Assembly (NCBI GenBank): GCA_039654915.1
Contig: CM077593.1
Coordinates: 79,898,501 to 79,962,500 of the forward strand
DNA: 64,000 nucleotides
Direction of reading: 5' to 3'
DNA from: Aquilaria yunnanensis
Taxonomy: Eukaryota; Streptophyta; Magnoliopsida; Malvales; Thymelaeaceae
The translations under genes were made by a program, and so were the position numbers. The notes under the pieces are model-generated. The model was not told where the DNA came from and ran no database searches. It saw only the letters and a list, made by a program, of their open reading frames with translations. Below are positions 1 to 11,630 of the stretch, one piece after another. Each line of letters starts with the position of its first letter. Position 1 is the first letter of the stretch.

Positions 1-882
1 CCACTGCAATCCAAGCAAGAATCTCTATCAAATCAGCCTCCTAGCCCCTTAATCCATGAAAACCCTAAGCAAACTAGCAAAAAACTGAGTCTGAAGGGTT
101 TGGGGTCAAAAGGGATCCTCTCTAGCAACTTTTTGTCGATGATTTTTTTAAACAGAGTAGTCGGTGACTCGAAGCAAGAGACTCGATAGCACGGATACTT
201 TTCAGTATTTTGAACATAACTTTACGAATAGGTGTTTGATTGAGGCGATTCAATAGCCCACTCGAAGCTAAAAAGAAGGGCTACAACTTTTATGCTTTAC
301 CAAGGCCTAAATCTGCCAAGGAAGGATCCAAAAATTTCTTGCAAATTACCCCTCTTTTGCTCCAATCACCTTCAGCTACAAAAACATAAGAATAACAATA
401 GAAGAACACTAAATTCTGACAATTATTGCTATGAAGTACACAAGTAAAGGTTAAATGAGAAACATGCCATGCACTTAACACACACCATCCCCTATAGCCC
501 TTCAAAAATAGCTTTAAAGCCTGTAAGGGACTACCATTGCAGTAAGGGAGAGTATGTAATTTCATAGTTGCAAGTCCATAACCTATCTAGTCAAAACATT
601 CATAATTCTTATTATGAAGTGTAAATTCTCAAATCAACAAATTAAACTTAACAAATTCTAAATTTTCAAGTTTCTACATTTTTTTTAAATACACAATAGC
701 TTAAATACTTAATGTTGCAACAAAATGTCAAGATATAAGAAAAGTCAAAATTGAGTTTGACTGATAGCTTAAACCACAGTGCAACAGGTTTTTGGTTATT
801 AAAAGGTATTAAAATGGAGTTTTCAAAGTTCTCACAAGATTCGATTTCATTTTTAAGCATATCTATAAAATTTGGGAGCAAA
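1..882. other. Unannotated sequence left of the hAT element
   Basis: No convincing coding region is seen here. Short open frames on both strands have no recognisable domain. Together with the sequence right of 14877 this is the original host of the hAT insertion. The sequence is moderately AT-rich with no long repeats, so an intergenic region or an intron are both possible. Confidence 0.4.
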
Positions 883-890
883 ACTCCAAG
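883..890. repeat. hAT target-site duplication, left copy
   Basis: The sequence ACTCCAAG is repeated exactly at 14870-14877 and defines the hAT borders to the base. Confidence 0.9.
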
Positions 891-1027
891 TAATGGTGTT
901 CGTTGGGCTAACCTGGCTCGGCTACGCCTGGGTTTGGGTCTGGAAGGCCCGGGCACGACTTGGGCAAAGCCATGTCGGGCGTATGCTGGGATTTGCCTGA
1001 GCTAGGCCTGGCCAAGCTTAGACTGGC

Positions 1028-1029
<2 letters not shown>

Positions 1030-1073
<44 letters not shown>
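1030..1073. repeat. (TA)n microsatellite
   Basis: About 20 uninterrupted TA units lie just inside the GC-rich subterminal zone of the hAT element. Confidence 0.95.
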
Positions 1074-1077
<4 letters not shown>

Positions 1078-1373
1078 TTGATTTTGACACAATTTTTTTG
1101 AAGATTACTTATTTTAAGAGAAATACCAACATCGGTGTGAATTTTTTTAAATTTTAAAGCGAAATGGCACTTACATAAGTTGGAACGGGCCTTACATAAG
1201 TTAATGGCAAAATGTTCCATAAAACTAAACTTAAAAGAAAACCTAGGGTCCATGCTCAACATCATAATCAAATTGAATACAAACTAGGAAGATAATGAGA
1301 TCTAAGCATCAACCTCATCAAGGTTTTCATCGTCAAAACTCTTGTGATCTTTCATTCGTAATACTGCAAGACC

Positions 1374-3009
1374 CTAATCATGGTTGTAGATACAAACTTC
1401 AACTTCATCCAGTGATAACCTTGCTCGTGTCTCTGAAATTACACGTTTTCTGGCATTGAAAACAGACTCATATGCAACAGTTGAAACGTGAACAGCTAGA
1501 ACTTTTTTGGCAATGATGGTGAGTATTGGAAATTTGTTGCTTCTTGCTTTCCACCACTCTAGAATGTTAGTTTCACTATTCTCCCAAACCAAGTTGAGGT
1601 ATGCGTCCACTTCATTAAGACCAGCAGCTGCAGCCTGGGCCTATTTGAGAAGTTGTTCGACCAAATTGAATGCTGATGAGGCTGATGATGATGAACACTC
1701 AACGGTAAAGGAAGTAGTGTTCCCTACTTTATCCTTATACCCATCGGCATAAATATTAAATAACTCCCGCAAATGCTCCTCAACAATGATAGTTATAACG
1801 TGAACAAAAATATGCGACATTTTTAATAAACTATAATAACCCTCAAGTAGCTACTGTGTGCCCGTGATTTTGATAGTTGGGTCTAATGCAGATGCAAGTA
1901 AATGGATTGGGGGTATATCACTAAACTATAAAATTCATTTGTCTTTCATGGTCTTGATCGTGTCTTTTAAGATTTCATCATCCTTGTATTGGTTCAAAAC
2001 CCATGCAATATTGACCAAATGTATTAAAACCTTGTGAAAGGTGGGATAGTATATATCGAGGCAAAAAAATAGTAGCCTCATAAAAATATCATAGCATAGC
2101 GGATACTTTTGACAGTTTTTCCCACATCTCTTGTTTTAAAATCATTTTCTTTTCTTCAACATTTATAAAAAATGTCATGTGTGCAGCAAATGCCATCGCA
2201 TCAATCAACATCTCGTAAGTTGAGTTCCATTGGGTGGGGCAATCAAGTTTAAAACATTTCCAACTAAACTTAAGGCCATTTTCAAGACAATATACCTTAA
2301 ACTCTTTGAAAACTTTGTTCCTTGACTTTCAATAATGAATTGCCTACTGAATGGGAGTAATTTTAGTGCTCAAAACTTTAAGACCTTTTTGGATAAATAA
2401 GTTTAAAATAGGGTAAATATCGCTAGTTGTCCCTAAACTATACCCATGTTGCTTAATCATCCCGAAACTATCAGGTGTTCCACCAACTGTCCTGAAACTA
2501 TTTAATTGTTGCTATTTCATCTCACCATCAACTAAACCGTTAAATATGAATGGAAAAATAACATGGCTACTGATGTGGCATGGAAAATTGATGTGGTTGT
2601 TGATGTGGCACCACTTTTCCATCCATATTTAATGGTTTAGTTGATGGCAAGACGAAATAACAACAATTAAATAGTTTCGCAATGATTGGTGCAACACCTG
2701 ATAGTTTCGGGATGATTAAGCAACATGAGTATTGTTTAGGGATAACTTGCGATATTTACCCTTTAAAATATGACATACACATCTAATGTGAAAAAATACG
2801 ACATCTTGAACAGGTTCTATTGATTTCTTCAATGTCTCAGCCGTGACATCGTTGTTGGATGTATTATCAAATGTTATGTTAAAAACCTTGTCATGAAAAA
2901 AAAACTCTTTAACAATTTCTAAAATAACTTGTAATATGTTCCAACCATTATGATTGACCTCCATCCACTTAATTGCAATGATATGCTTTTGAACGACCCA
3001 ACTCTCATC
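1374..3009 (-). pseudogene. hAT transposase, central and C-terminal part (broken)
   Basis: This is the downstream part of a hAT transposase, which cuts and pastes the element in the nucleus. The segment at 3009-2771 reads like the catalytic core: an IDESWVVQKHIIAIKW stretch, then FNITFDNTSNND and FFHIRCVCHILK, the usual order around the second catalytic Asp. A 351-bp MITE interrupts it at 2411-2761. The last 79 codons (1610-1374) carry the C-terminal dimerisation domain, with WWKARSNKFPILTIIAKKVL, VSTVAYESVFNARKRVIS and a final SLDEVEVCI. Between 2400 and 1700 the frame is broken by stops and shifts. The 5' part of the gene lies beyond the Tat insertion at 13510-14098. Confidence 0.8.
2411..2761. 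mobile_element. Mutator-like MITE with long terminal inverted repeats
   Basis: The element starts GGGTAAATATCGCTAGTTG, and its other end is the near-perfect reverse complement over about 70 bases. It is flanked by the exact 9-bp duplication TTTAAAATA (2402-2410 and 2762-2770), which is diagnostic of Mutator-like elements. It has no coding capacity and sits inside the hAT transposase gene. Inner bases such as TTAATGG/CCATATTTAA extend the symmetry, so the whole element could fold into a hairpin. Confidence 0.9.
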
Positions 3010-3014
3010 AATGC
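3010..3014. repeat. Tat target-site duplication, left
   Basis: AATGC is found exactly again at 13505-13509. The target is the hAT transposase gene. Confidence 0.9.
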
Positions 3015-3873
3015 TGATGCCCGGCGGCATCTTTGTCGGAAGACATTGTGACTCCGGGAGGGACTTCCTGAGGGGGAGAACGTATAGAGCTCAAATTTCC
3101 CAGGGGAGTGTGCCTGAAAATACTAAAAAAAAAGGGTTATGAGGTCCCCGGGGTGTTTTTCCGGGGAGGAGCCTCCGACGCCCTAGTCAATGTCCTGAGA
3201 GGTGAAAGAGGGGGAGCACTAGGAAGTTTAGTGGCCTTGCCTGTTTGTGTTTTCTCAAGGAGGAGGAGTCGAATGGTTTGCCAGGGTTTGTTCCCTGGTA
3301 TTTATAGGAGTGCCCAGCCCATTCAGATGACGACACGTGTTCGGTCGGATGTTTTCTGAGTTTCTGGGCGTTGGGGACAAGTAGCCGGTGGCAGGCTTCT
3401 TGAGCCTTGAACCGAGACAGGTCGTGACAAGACCTGGACGGTGTTGGCGTGTCAGACCGCCGTTTGGGGCGGCATGTAACGTCTGTGGGCGACATGTCAG
3501 AGGCTCCTTAAATGCTCATGCCATACTCCCGAAGTCCTCTGGGCGGGGTCGTCCTTTGGTATGGATGCCCTTCTTCAGGAGTTATGCTCGTAGTTCGGGG
3601 AGTCCTTTAGTTCGGTGGTTCTGCCTTCAGAGGATTCTCTCCTGCTTGTAAGGGCTAGGCCTCTGTCTCGAAGATGATCCGTTTAGTCCCCTAAAGGAGC
3701 CGGAAATACCTTTGGATTTCCTGGCGTATTAGCCGAAGTCCTGACTTCGTGGTGCTCGACTTCGCTCCTGCCGAGGTCAATGACAGTGCTTCTTTTCGGG
3801 CTACGCCAGGCTTCCCGAACACAACTTCGGCGGGAAGTACGTACTGGGAGAGGCGAAAGCCCTTCGGCTATCA
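3015..3873 (-). repeat. Tat element 3' LTR
   Basis: This 859-bp LTR matches 12646-13504 almost base for base. It is the 3' LTR because gag and pol read on the minus strand. Confidence 0.93.
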
Positions 3874-3890
3874 CAGGCCCCCCTCGAAAA
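3874..3890 (-). promoter_or_regulatory. Polypurine tract of the Tat element
   Basis: On the minus strand a purine run containing GAGGGGGGCC directly precedes the 3' LTR. It would prime plus-strand DNA synthesis. Confidence 0.7.
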
Positions 3891-4278
3891 AGCCGAAGTG
3901 GAAACTTCGGTTTGTCAGCTTTCGGAGGGCGCCTCTTTGGGCCTTGGGTGTCGTACCTGTGCCGAAGATGGACCTTTCGTCCGAAGACGTAGGCTGTTCA
4001 ACCATAGCCTGTCCTTTGGTGTCTTCGAGGTAACCATACCTGTGTAACGTCGCGTCTCGTAACCAGGCGTGTTAGTCTAGAGCGGTGCGCCCAGGATTTA
4101 GGGGTGTCAGAAAGCGTGTCCCTCTTTTGGCGCGATTGCTGACACGTGGCACATTTGTCATTGGTGAGGGCTGCATCGGATACAACAGGCGCATCTTTTA
4201 ACGCGTAGTAATCAGTTACGGCGACTGTTCACCTTCGTGGGGTACTTATGACGCCGGTTCGCCTACCCCCCTCGGCCT

Positions 4279-4287
4279 ATATATACT
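4279..4287 (+). promoter_or_regulatory. TATA-like box upstream of the antisense gene
   Basis: The sequence TATATATAC lies about 260 bases before the first plausible ATG of the plus-strand gene. It points away from the retrotransposon's own transcription. Its spacing to a start site cannot be verified. Confidence 0.4.
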
Positions 4288-4537
4288 CTTGTTCCTTCAT
4301 AACCCCCTTTTGCTTCTGCTTTTGCTCTCTTCTGCCTTTCAACTATTTTTGTGTTTTCTCCTGCTTTTCGTGGCAGTGCTGTTGACAGAGTTTTTTCCGG
4401 CCACCTTTCACGACGGCGTCTTCAAACCCAGATTTTGGCAAAGCATTTGGTGGGTTTTAACCTCCCGAGTCTTCTATTTTTCAAGCTTTTTTCCCGAAGT
4501 CATTTTTTCCTTTTTCCGAACTCATTTTTCAGCCGAC

Positions 4538-6844
4538 ATGCCTATTCCCGAGAGCTGGTAACCTCTTCTGTCTCACCCTTACTGCACCACTCCTAAAAAA
4601 CTAAAAAAATGGAAGAAAAAATTCTTCCTTCCCTCGTATGCCATTACAAGGTTGCCACGTTCTGACCAATTTAGCTTTTCGAACCGTAGTAACGAGGTTA
4701 CCATTTTTCGAGCCCAACTGAAGGCCGGACTTCGGTACCCTCCTCCGAAGATGATTTGCGACTTTTGCCAATTCCATGGCATTGCCGTAAATCAACTTCC
4801 GCCGAACTCGTACTGCTATTTTAACGCCTTCCTCTGTATGTGTGGCGTCTTCAAAATAGAACCCCACTTCATTATCTTTATGCAGTACTATAAGCTCTTC
4901 GTGGTCCCGAAGGATGGCTTTTACTTTATGCTACCTCGGGGATCAGGGAGCAAAAAGTATATGTTCACTTTTGCCACTAAGGACAGCTCGCGAGGGTGGC
5001 AACAAAAGTTTTTCTTTCTGAAGATGAAGGAGGCTTGGTCGCATGTTCCGACCAAGTGGGTCGGGGAAGGCTGGAGATGGACGTCGTAGATCCGAGGATA
5101 ATGCTGACTCCCGAGTTGGCTCCCGTATTCACGGACTTCGATAGACGTATCCGAGCAGTCTCCGACTGGGATTCCGAGGTCCCTTCGCACTCTCTCTACC
5201 CCTTCCCCATCAATTGGAAGCTGATGACCAAGGAGGTTCTTCGGGAGCTAGGGGTAGTGAAGGAGCACAAGACAGACCTTGGGATGCCGGCTTTTATGAG
5301 CGCAAGTTATCATCGAGTCCCTTTGTTATAATTTCATCTTGGACTCACACTGATGTCTTCTTTCTTTTCCAGAGATGGGCGACGACACTGCTGCCTTCTA
5401 CAAATCCCTTTTCCTCGGTCAATCCGAGAAAGGTGAGCAGACGAAGAAGGCCGTCACCCGAAGGCGGAAAGCGACTGGGGCTGGGCCTTCTTCTAAACGG
5501 GCGAAGAAGACTGTTCCACCTCCTCAGCCGGAAGTTCTTAAGGAGGTAAGCGGAGAGCCCAAAGCTGTCGCCGCTCCGCCGCCCGAGGTTGCTGCCGACG
5601 TCCCTCCTCGGAGTCCTACCTCGTCGCAGGCTCTTTTGGATACCTTGGTAGAGGCCCCTTCTGCCGAGGAGCAGCGCAAGAGCAAAGGCAAGGGGATTTC
5701 TACCGAGGAGGTTTTGGATTCTGATGAGAACGTGGCCGAAGTGCCACCAGGTTCATTTTCTAGCGAACTATGATGCCTTCACTTTTTTTGAATTTTGAGA
5801 TTTACTTGCCTTGACCAGCTTTTTGTTTTGCCGTGCAGAGAAGTTATTTACTCCGGGTTGGGCAGCTGAGCATGCCCGGAAGCAAGCCCTTCGGGATGCC
5901 CGTATCCCGAAGGGGAAGATCCCGAAGGAGCCTTTCTGGTCATTTACGGAGGACATGAATTTGTACTCCGGAGACTGCCAGCAAATGGCCAAAGAGATCT
6001 CGAAAGGGATCCTTACTAAGGCCTCCTTCAGGGCCATTGCGAAGGATCACCCGGGTGACGATTCCCTCGCTGCGAAAGTTTCCGAGCACGCTGCCCAGGC
6101 ATGCTTCACGCCTTTCTTTTTCCTTTTGATTTCTTCTAAGTATTTGGCTCTCCTTTTTGCTTTACTGACTTTGCCTTTATTTCTTTGCAGCTGCTGGAGT
6201 ACGCTGGTTTCCTCATAATTCAGGTGGCGAGGCAGGCGGCGTTCTGAGTCTCGGCCTTATAAGTCATAGAAAAAACTAAGGCCACGTGCTCGGAATTGGC
6301 TGCCAAGAACACGCAGCTAGCTCAAGCTGCAGAGAAGGAAGTTGCTGCCGTTCGGGAGGAGTTCCTAAAAGAAAAAGAGGAACTTTTGAAGGACTCATCC
6401 CAGAAAATTTCTGACCTCAGCTCCCAGGTGGCGGAGCTGATCTTGGCGAACGAGGCGCATCAAAAGGAGAAGTCAGAGGCTGAGGTTCTCCTGGCGAAGG
6501 CGCTTGCTGAGAAGGCTGCGCTCCAAGCCGAGGTTGATTCTTTGAAGAAGGAGCCGAAGAAGAAGAAGATGAAGGCATTGAAGAGGGAAGTCGTAGATCT
6601 GAAGAAGGACCTTGAGGACCTTGGGGTCGAGAAGGATAAATCCGACCAGATGACCAAGGTTGGTTTCCAGGATGGGTTTTGCCTCGCTCGGCACCAAGTT
6701 CTTCAGAGGTTCCCAGATCTGGACCTCTCTTTCTTGGAGGCCCTAAACATTCCCGAGGGGCCTCAGTGGTCTTGGTCCAAGATTGAGCACCTGAACTTGC
6801 CTTCTTCTTTCTCGGCACCAAAGGTGATGGAAAAGGACGCATGA
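4538..6844 (+). CDS. Antisense extra gene of the Tat element (Transposase_28-like, multi-exon)
   Basis: This plus-strand gene lies between integrase and the 3' LTR of the minus-strand Tat element. A conserved globular part around 4622-5089 (GLRYPPPKMICDFCQFHGIA, QLPPNSYCYFNAFLCMCGVF) continues in another frame at about 5086-5331. This looks like the plant family annotated as gypsy-type putative transposase, whose function is unknown. Later exons follow probable 3' splice sites: CTTTTCCAG before 5373, a Lys/Pro/Ala-rich part (5375-5773); TGCCGTGCAG before 5839 (5839-6110); TTTCTTTGCAG before 6191. The last exon (about 6240-6844) encodes a Lys/Glu/Ala-rich coiled coil and ends GPQWSWSKIEHLNLPSS. 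The frame change near 5085 is either an intron or a mutation. Exact exon borders and the first ATG are uncertain. Confidence 0.7.
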
Positions 6845-7199
6845 GCTGGTGGCTCCCGGGACGCCGAGATTCCTTAGTTTGTTCTAGGGTCCTTTGCCTT
6901 CTTTTCCTTCTTTTTTGTACTTTTTCCTTTGGCACTCCTTCTTCTCTGTAAGCAAATTCATTTCAAGAAAGACTTTTCTTTTTAGAAAATTTGGCTAAGT
7001 CTTTTTTCGAGATTTTTCATTTCCCATTGTCCCGAACACGTTCGCTCAAGAGACTTCGGAAAATCATATCTGCGCTCGTTTCGGCGATCACCTTCGCGGA
7101 ATTCTGACTTGTACAATTTATGCTTAAGAACTTTTCTGAGAAACTTTTGTACTTAGAATATTTTTTCTAATTTTTACAATACCATTTTCCCATCGAAAT

Positions 7200-8487
7200 C
7201 CTAAGCATAGAACTTTTTCAAGGCGTCTGAATGCCAAGTATTTTTCAATTCTACGCCTTCGAGATCACCAAGCTTTTACACCCCTTTTCGCACTTCGGCA
7301 AGTACCAGGTAAGGTCCTTCCCAATTTGTGCGAAGTACCCCGTGGGATGGCCTTCGGGGTGCAAATTCAGCCTTTTGGAGAACGAGGTCTCTTTTCTTGA
7401 TTCCTTTTGGCCTGGCCCGTAAGTTTATGGCCGCGGCCACTCTTTGCTAAAAAGCTTTTCTCAGCTCAGCTATTTCTTTGTGTTCGCCGACGAGGTCGAG
7501 CTTGGTCCTCATGCCGAGGTCATTTCCCCTTTCATCAAACACTTGCACTCGTACTGATGGTCGTACTACCTCGATTGGGATGATAGCCTCTGTACTGAAA
7601 ACAAGTGAAAAAGGTGTCTCCCCTATGGCTCTTCGGGGTGTTGTTCGGTAACCCCATAACACGCTTTGGAGCTCTCCTGGCCATTTCCCTTTTGCTTCCC
7701 CCAGTCTCTTTTTCAGAGCATCTTTTATGGTCCTATTAGATACTTCTACCTACCCATTGCTTTGGGGGTGAGCTACTGGGGCAAAGTGCATTTTTGTTCC
7801 GAGGTCACTGATAAATTCCTGGAATCCCTTGTCTATAAACTGGGACCCATTATCAGCTCCTAGTACCCTTGGTATGCTGAATCTGCATACAATGTTCTTC
7901 CATACGAACTTCTGCACCTCTTTTGCCGAGATAGTCGCCAGGGGTTCTGCCTCGACCCATTTGGAGAAATAGTCTACTGCTACCATGCAGAACTTTACGC
8001 CTCCAGGCGCTGTTGGGAGCGGCCCAATGAGGTCTATGCCCTAGACTGCGAAGGGCCAGGGATAGTCAGCCGAAGTTACCAATTCCGAGGGTGTCCTCTG
8101 GATATTCGCATGCCTTTGGCAATTACCGCATTTCTGGACGAATTGCCTAGCGTCCTTTCTCAAGGTAGGCCAAAAGTATCCTTGGCGAAGTATTACTGCT
8201 GCCAGGGCGTCGGTTCCAATGTGCGAACCACAAGCGCCTTCGTGTACTTCTTCGAGGATCATTTCAGTATCCTCTTCGCCAACACACCTCTGTAGTGGAT
8301 TTGCATATCCCTGCCGATATAATTCTTCACCAATTAGGAAGAATCGACAGGAGCGTCTTCGCACTTTTGCAGCTTCACTGGGGTCTTCGGGGAGCGTATT
8401 GTCTGCGAGATATCTTTTTATCGGGTCTTTCCAGCCTTTTCCTGAAGTTGCTATGCTCAGCACTGTGATGCTCGGGTGGTTTAGCAC
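7200..8487 (-). pseudogene. Tat integrase (H2C2 finger, DDE core, C-terminal part; broken)
   Basis: Integrase inserts the cDNA copy into the genome. From the N-terminus on the minus strand: an H2C2 zinc-binding region (8487-8041, HEGACGSHIG and KCGNCQRH), then the DDE core (7986-7750) with the first Asp in VAVDYFSKW, the second in GADNGSQF, and the approach to the catalytic Glu at HPQSNG, where a stop follows. The frame resumes at 7662-7447 with LWGYRTTPRRAIGETPFSLV. The stop near the catalytic Glu and the breaks at 8041 and 7740 show that this copy is not functional as it stands. Confidence 0.85.
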
Positions 8488-8502
8488 CTCGGTGCATGTT
8501 TT

Positions 8503-9028
8503 TTATTTTGCCAAGCAATCTGCCTCGGCATTATCTCGTCGAGGTACATTTTTGATTCGTACGGTGTCGAACTCCCGGATGAGTTTTGCTACTAATTCAT
8601 GGTATTTTGCCAAGGTTAGGTCCTTTGCCCCGTAGTCTCCTGCCGTTTGCCGAACTACCAGCTGGGAATCGCTGTGGGCTTTCAAGTTTCTTATGCCAAT
8701 TTTTCTGGCTAGGCTCAATCCTGCTATGAGGGCTTCATACTCAGCCATATTGTTGGTGACGTTAAAGCCGAACTTGATAGCCTTCGGGACCTCTAATAAT
8801 TACCCCAGCTCCCTGGTGTTCGGACCCTGAGGCTCCGTCAACATACAAAGTCCATTCGGGCTCACCTTCACCAGGATCCGGATGGCTATCCTCGGTGGTG
8901 GGTACTTCGGCGATGAAGTCTGCCAGTGCTTGAGCTTTTATGGCTTTCCGAGGTTCATAAGTGATGTCGTGTTCGCCAACCTCTATACACCACTTGGAAA
9001 GCCTTCCCGAATGATCAACTTTCCTCAT
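8503..9028 (-). pseudogene. Second (additional) RNase H of the Tat element
   Basis: After the tail of the usual RNase H (IEVGEHDITYEPRKAIKAQA) comes a fresh RNase H start, WTLYVDGASGSEHQGAGVI (about 8880-8800). It continues after a break as AEYEALIAGLSLARKIG, HSDSQLVVRQ and PRRDNAEADCLAK (8748-8503). The first catalytic Asp lies in YVDGA, the Glu in AEYEAL, the next Asp in HSDSQL and the last in NAEAD. A second RNase H of this kind behind the retroviral one is a hallmark of Tat elements. The two halves are in different frames. Confidence 0.75.
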
Positions 9029-9085
9029 GACATCCCGTAGTGGTAGACTACTTCGGATGATGATAGGGTGAGCCTGAAAGTATGG

Positions 9086-10021
9086 TCATAGCCTTCTTCC
9101 TGCTAGTACCAGAGCAAATATAGCTTTCTGCAGCAAGGGATACCTGACTTCGGCACCGTGTAGGGACTTGCTTACATAATAGACCGGCCATTGCTTCGGC
9201 CCCTCTTCTTTCACAAGGACCGAGCTCACAGCTTTTTCTGTGACGGCGAGGTATAACACGAGGGGCTCTCCCTCACGAGGTTGTCGCAGAATGGGCATAC
9301 TGGCTAAGTAGATTTTGAGTTCTTCCCAGGCCTTTTGGCAGTCTTCATTCCAAGGATGATCATCATTTCCAAGGTTGTTCTCCTTTTTTGTTGCCTTAGT
9401 GAGGACTTTGAAGATCGCTTGACACCGGTCTCCATATCTGGAAATAAACCTACTAAGAGAGGTTATCCTTCCAGTGAGCCTCTGCACATCTTTTATTGTG
9501 GCGGGAGTTCGAAATTCGAGCAGAGCCTTAAGTTTTTTTGGGTTAGCATCAATGCCTCTTTCTAATACCATGTACCCAAGAAACTTTCCCGAGGTCACTC
9601 CGAAGATACACTTTTCAGGATTAAGGCGGATCCCGAAGGTTCTGAGCTGGTGGAAAGTTTCCTTTAGATCCGCGACGTGGTCACTAGGCAGCTTGCTCTT
9701 AACTATCATGTCGTCGATATAGACTTCCATATTTCTCCCTATTTGATCACTAAAGACCTTGCTCATCAACCTCTGGTAGGTGGCTCCTGCATTTTTTAGG
9801 CCGAAGGGCATCCTGACGTAATAGTACGTTCCCCCCTCGGTGATGAAGGAGGTTTTCTCCTCATCTTCGGGGTCCATCCTTATTTGATGATACCCACTGA
9901 AGGCGTCTAGGAAACTTAGGAGCTCGTATTCGGCAGTTAAGTCTACCAATTGGTCTATCGGTGGGAGAGGGTATGAGTCTTTAGGGCAAGCATCGTTCAA
10001 GTTCCTAAAGTCGATGCACAT
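9086..10021 (-). pseudogene. Tat reverse transcriptase and first RNase H
   Basis: The RT copies element RNA into DNA. The 311-codon frame starts within the palm (CIDFRNLNDACPKDSYPLPP), continues with SFLDAFSGYHQIRM and YYYVRMPFGLKNAGATYQRL, and keeps the catalytic box VYIDDMIVKS. Further on are thumb and connection (KCIFGVTSGKFLGYMV, LTGRITSLSRFISR) and the RNase H start (PILRQPREGEPLVLYLAVTE, PVYYVSKSLHGAEVRYP). The finger region upstream (10219-10021) lies in another frame, so at least one shift separates protease from RT. Confidence 0.88.
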
Positions 10022-10218
10022 TCAGAGTTTACTACTTTATTCTTTTGTGGCAATTACCACATTGCTTAACCATTCAGGGTATTTGACCTCCTTGACGACA
10101 CCAGCGTCTAACAAGCGCTGGACTTCGGTTTTGACAAAGTTACTTTTATGGACCGAGATGCTCCGTTTCTTTTGCCGGACAGGTTTTGCCTCCGGACTTA
10201 CTTTAAGGCTATGCTGTA

Positions 10219-11571
10219 TTAAATATCTTTCGGCGAGTAGGCAAATAGATCTTTATTTGTCAGCAGAAAAGATACAAGTTTTTTCTTGTCACATTCGGCC
10301 AAGTTTCTCCCTATTCGGGTATTTTGGCCTGGGACAAGTTCCACTTCTTCTATTTCCGCCTTCGCGGGATCTTCTACCTCGCCCTTCTTTGGTGCATTTG
10401 CCTCCATCGTTTGTGCAAAGTTGTTTGCTGGAGCTTTTCGTGCCTTGACGAACACCTTCCTTACTTCGCTCTGATCGATGAAGATTTCCACGTCTCCATC
10501 CTTGGTGGCGAAAGTGACAGTTAAGTATTTCACATCACGGCGAATGTGCAGATTTCCCTGTGTCTGTCTTCCAAGGATGGCGTTGTATGATGAAAGGACA
10601 TCGATGACGATGAACCTTGTCATTGTGGAGGCAAATAACTCAACAGTCCCATCTACCGAAGTCCCTTTCATCATTAGGGGAAGATCGATCCATCCGAGGA
10701 CGGGTAGCTCGGATGGTCCTACCCTGAAAGTAGGCGAGGTGACAGGCTTGAGGTCGCTGCTGGATATGCCCAAGCTCGGCAGCAAATGCGAAAACAGGAC
10801 GTCGGCATTTGATCCATCGTCAAGTAACACTCTCTTTACGTCCCAATTTCCTATCCTTGCCATGACCAACAATGGGTCGTCATGGGGAAATATGACGGCG
10901 GAACCATCCTTTCGGGCCAGCTTCTTCATTGGACTCTGATATTCCATGACTGCTATTTCGCTGGCCTTCCTCTTTCTTTCCGAGGATGAAAGTCCCGTCG
11001 TGATTGTTTGTATTATCCCTGCCGGAGGTGGAGGACGCCTCTTTGGACTTCGGTTCCTCCTTCTGTCAGAGTCGTAATCCTCATCATCTGCCTTTCCTTC
11101 CTCATCTTTTCTCCTTTTCGGGGAAGGCATTCGCAGATAACGCCGAAGTTGACCCAATTTGATCAGTGACTCTATGTACTTCTTCAGTTGGAAGCAGTCT
11201 TCGGTGTCGTGGCCGTGGTCGCGGTGAAACTGGCAGAACTTCTTTATGTTCTTTTTGTTATTAGTGGTCATGGCCTTGGCAGCTGAATTTGGGTCCCCTG
11301 TCTTTCCATTGTCATGAGGATGTTGGTCCTTGTGGTGTTCAGGGGTGTGAAGGTTGGGAGTTTCCTTCCCCGCATTCTCCAAGGTCATCCTGCCTGTTCG
11401 GCTGGATATCGGCTTTGCTGGGTGGATCCTTCGGCCCGGTTGTGATCGGACTTCGGTCCACCCATTCTCAGCTCTTCGGCCGTCATGTGCTATTCGGCCC
11501 TTCGGTAGAACTCGCCAAGTGTGTCCGGAGGGTCTTTGGAGAATTCGTAAAATAGCTGTGAATCCCTCCAA
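10219..11571 (-). pseudogene. Tat gag C-terminus and aspartic protease
   Basis: This is the longest open frame of the Tat element (450 codons). It begins in what is probably a shifted N-terminal frame. It then has a nucleocapsid-like finger, FCQFHRDHGHDTEDCFQLKK (C-x2-H-x4-H-x4-C order), a basic stretch with RRRNRSPKRR, and the protease with the active-site segment VLLDDGSNADVLF, a DDG in place of the usual D-S/T-G. The flap-side segment SSYNAILGRQTQGN matches retroviral proteases. It ends KDLFAYSPKDI, the usual entry into RT. Confidence 0.85.
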
Positions 11572-11630
11572 AGGCCCCGTGTCATCGCGAGGATGCGTAT
11601 TTCGGGCCGAAAGTCTGGGACACTCAAAGC

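Noticed and set aside
290..956. Small open frames at the left edge
   Set aside because: No domain and no support from codon pattern. One of them runs across the hAT border.
6417..6935. 172-codon minus-strand open frame rich in Arg/Ser/Pro
   Set aside because: It is the reverse strand of the Glu/Lys-rich coiled-coil exon at 6240-6844. Coiled-coil codons often leave the opposite strand open, and no domain is seen.
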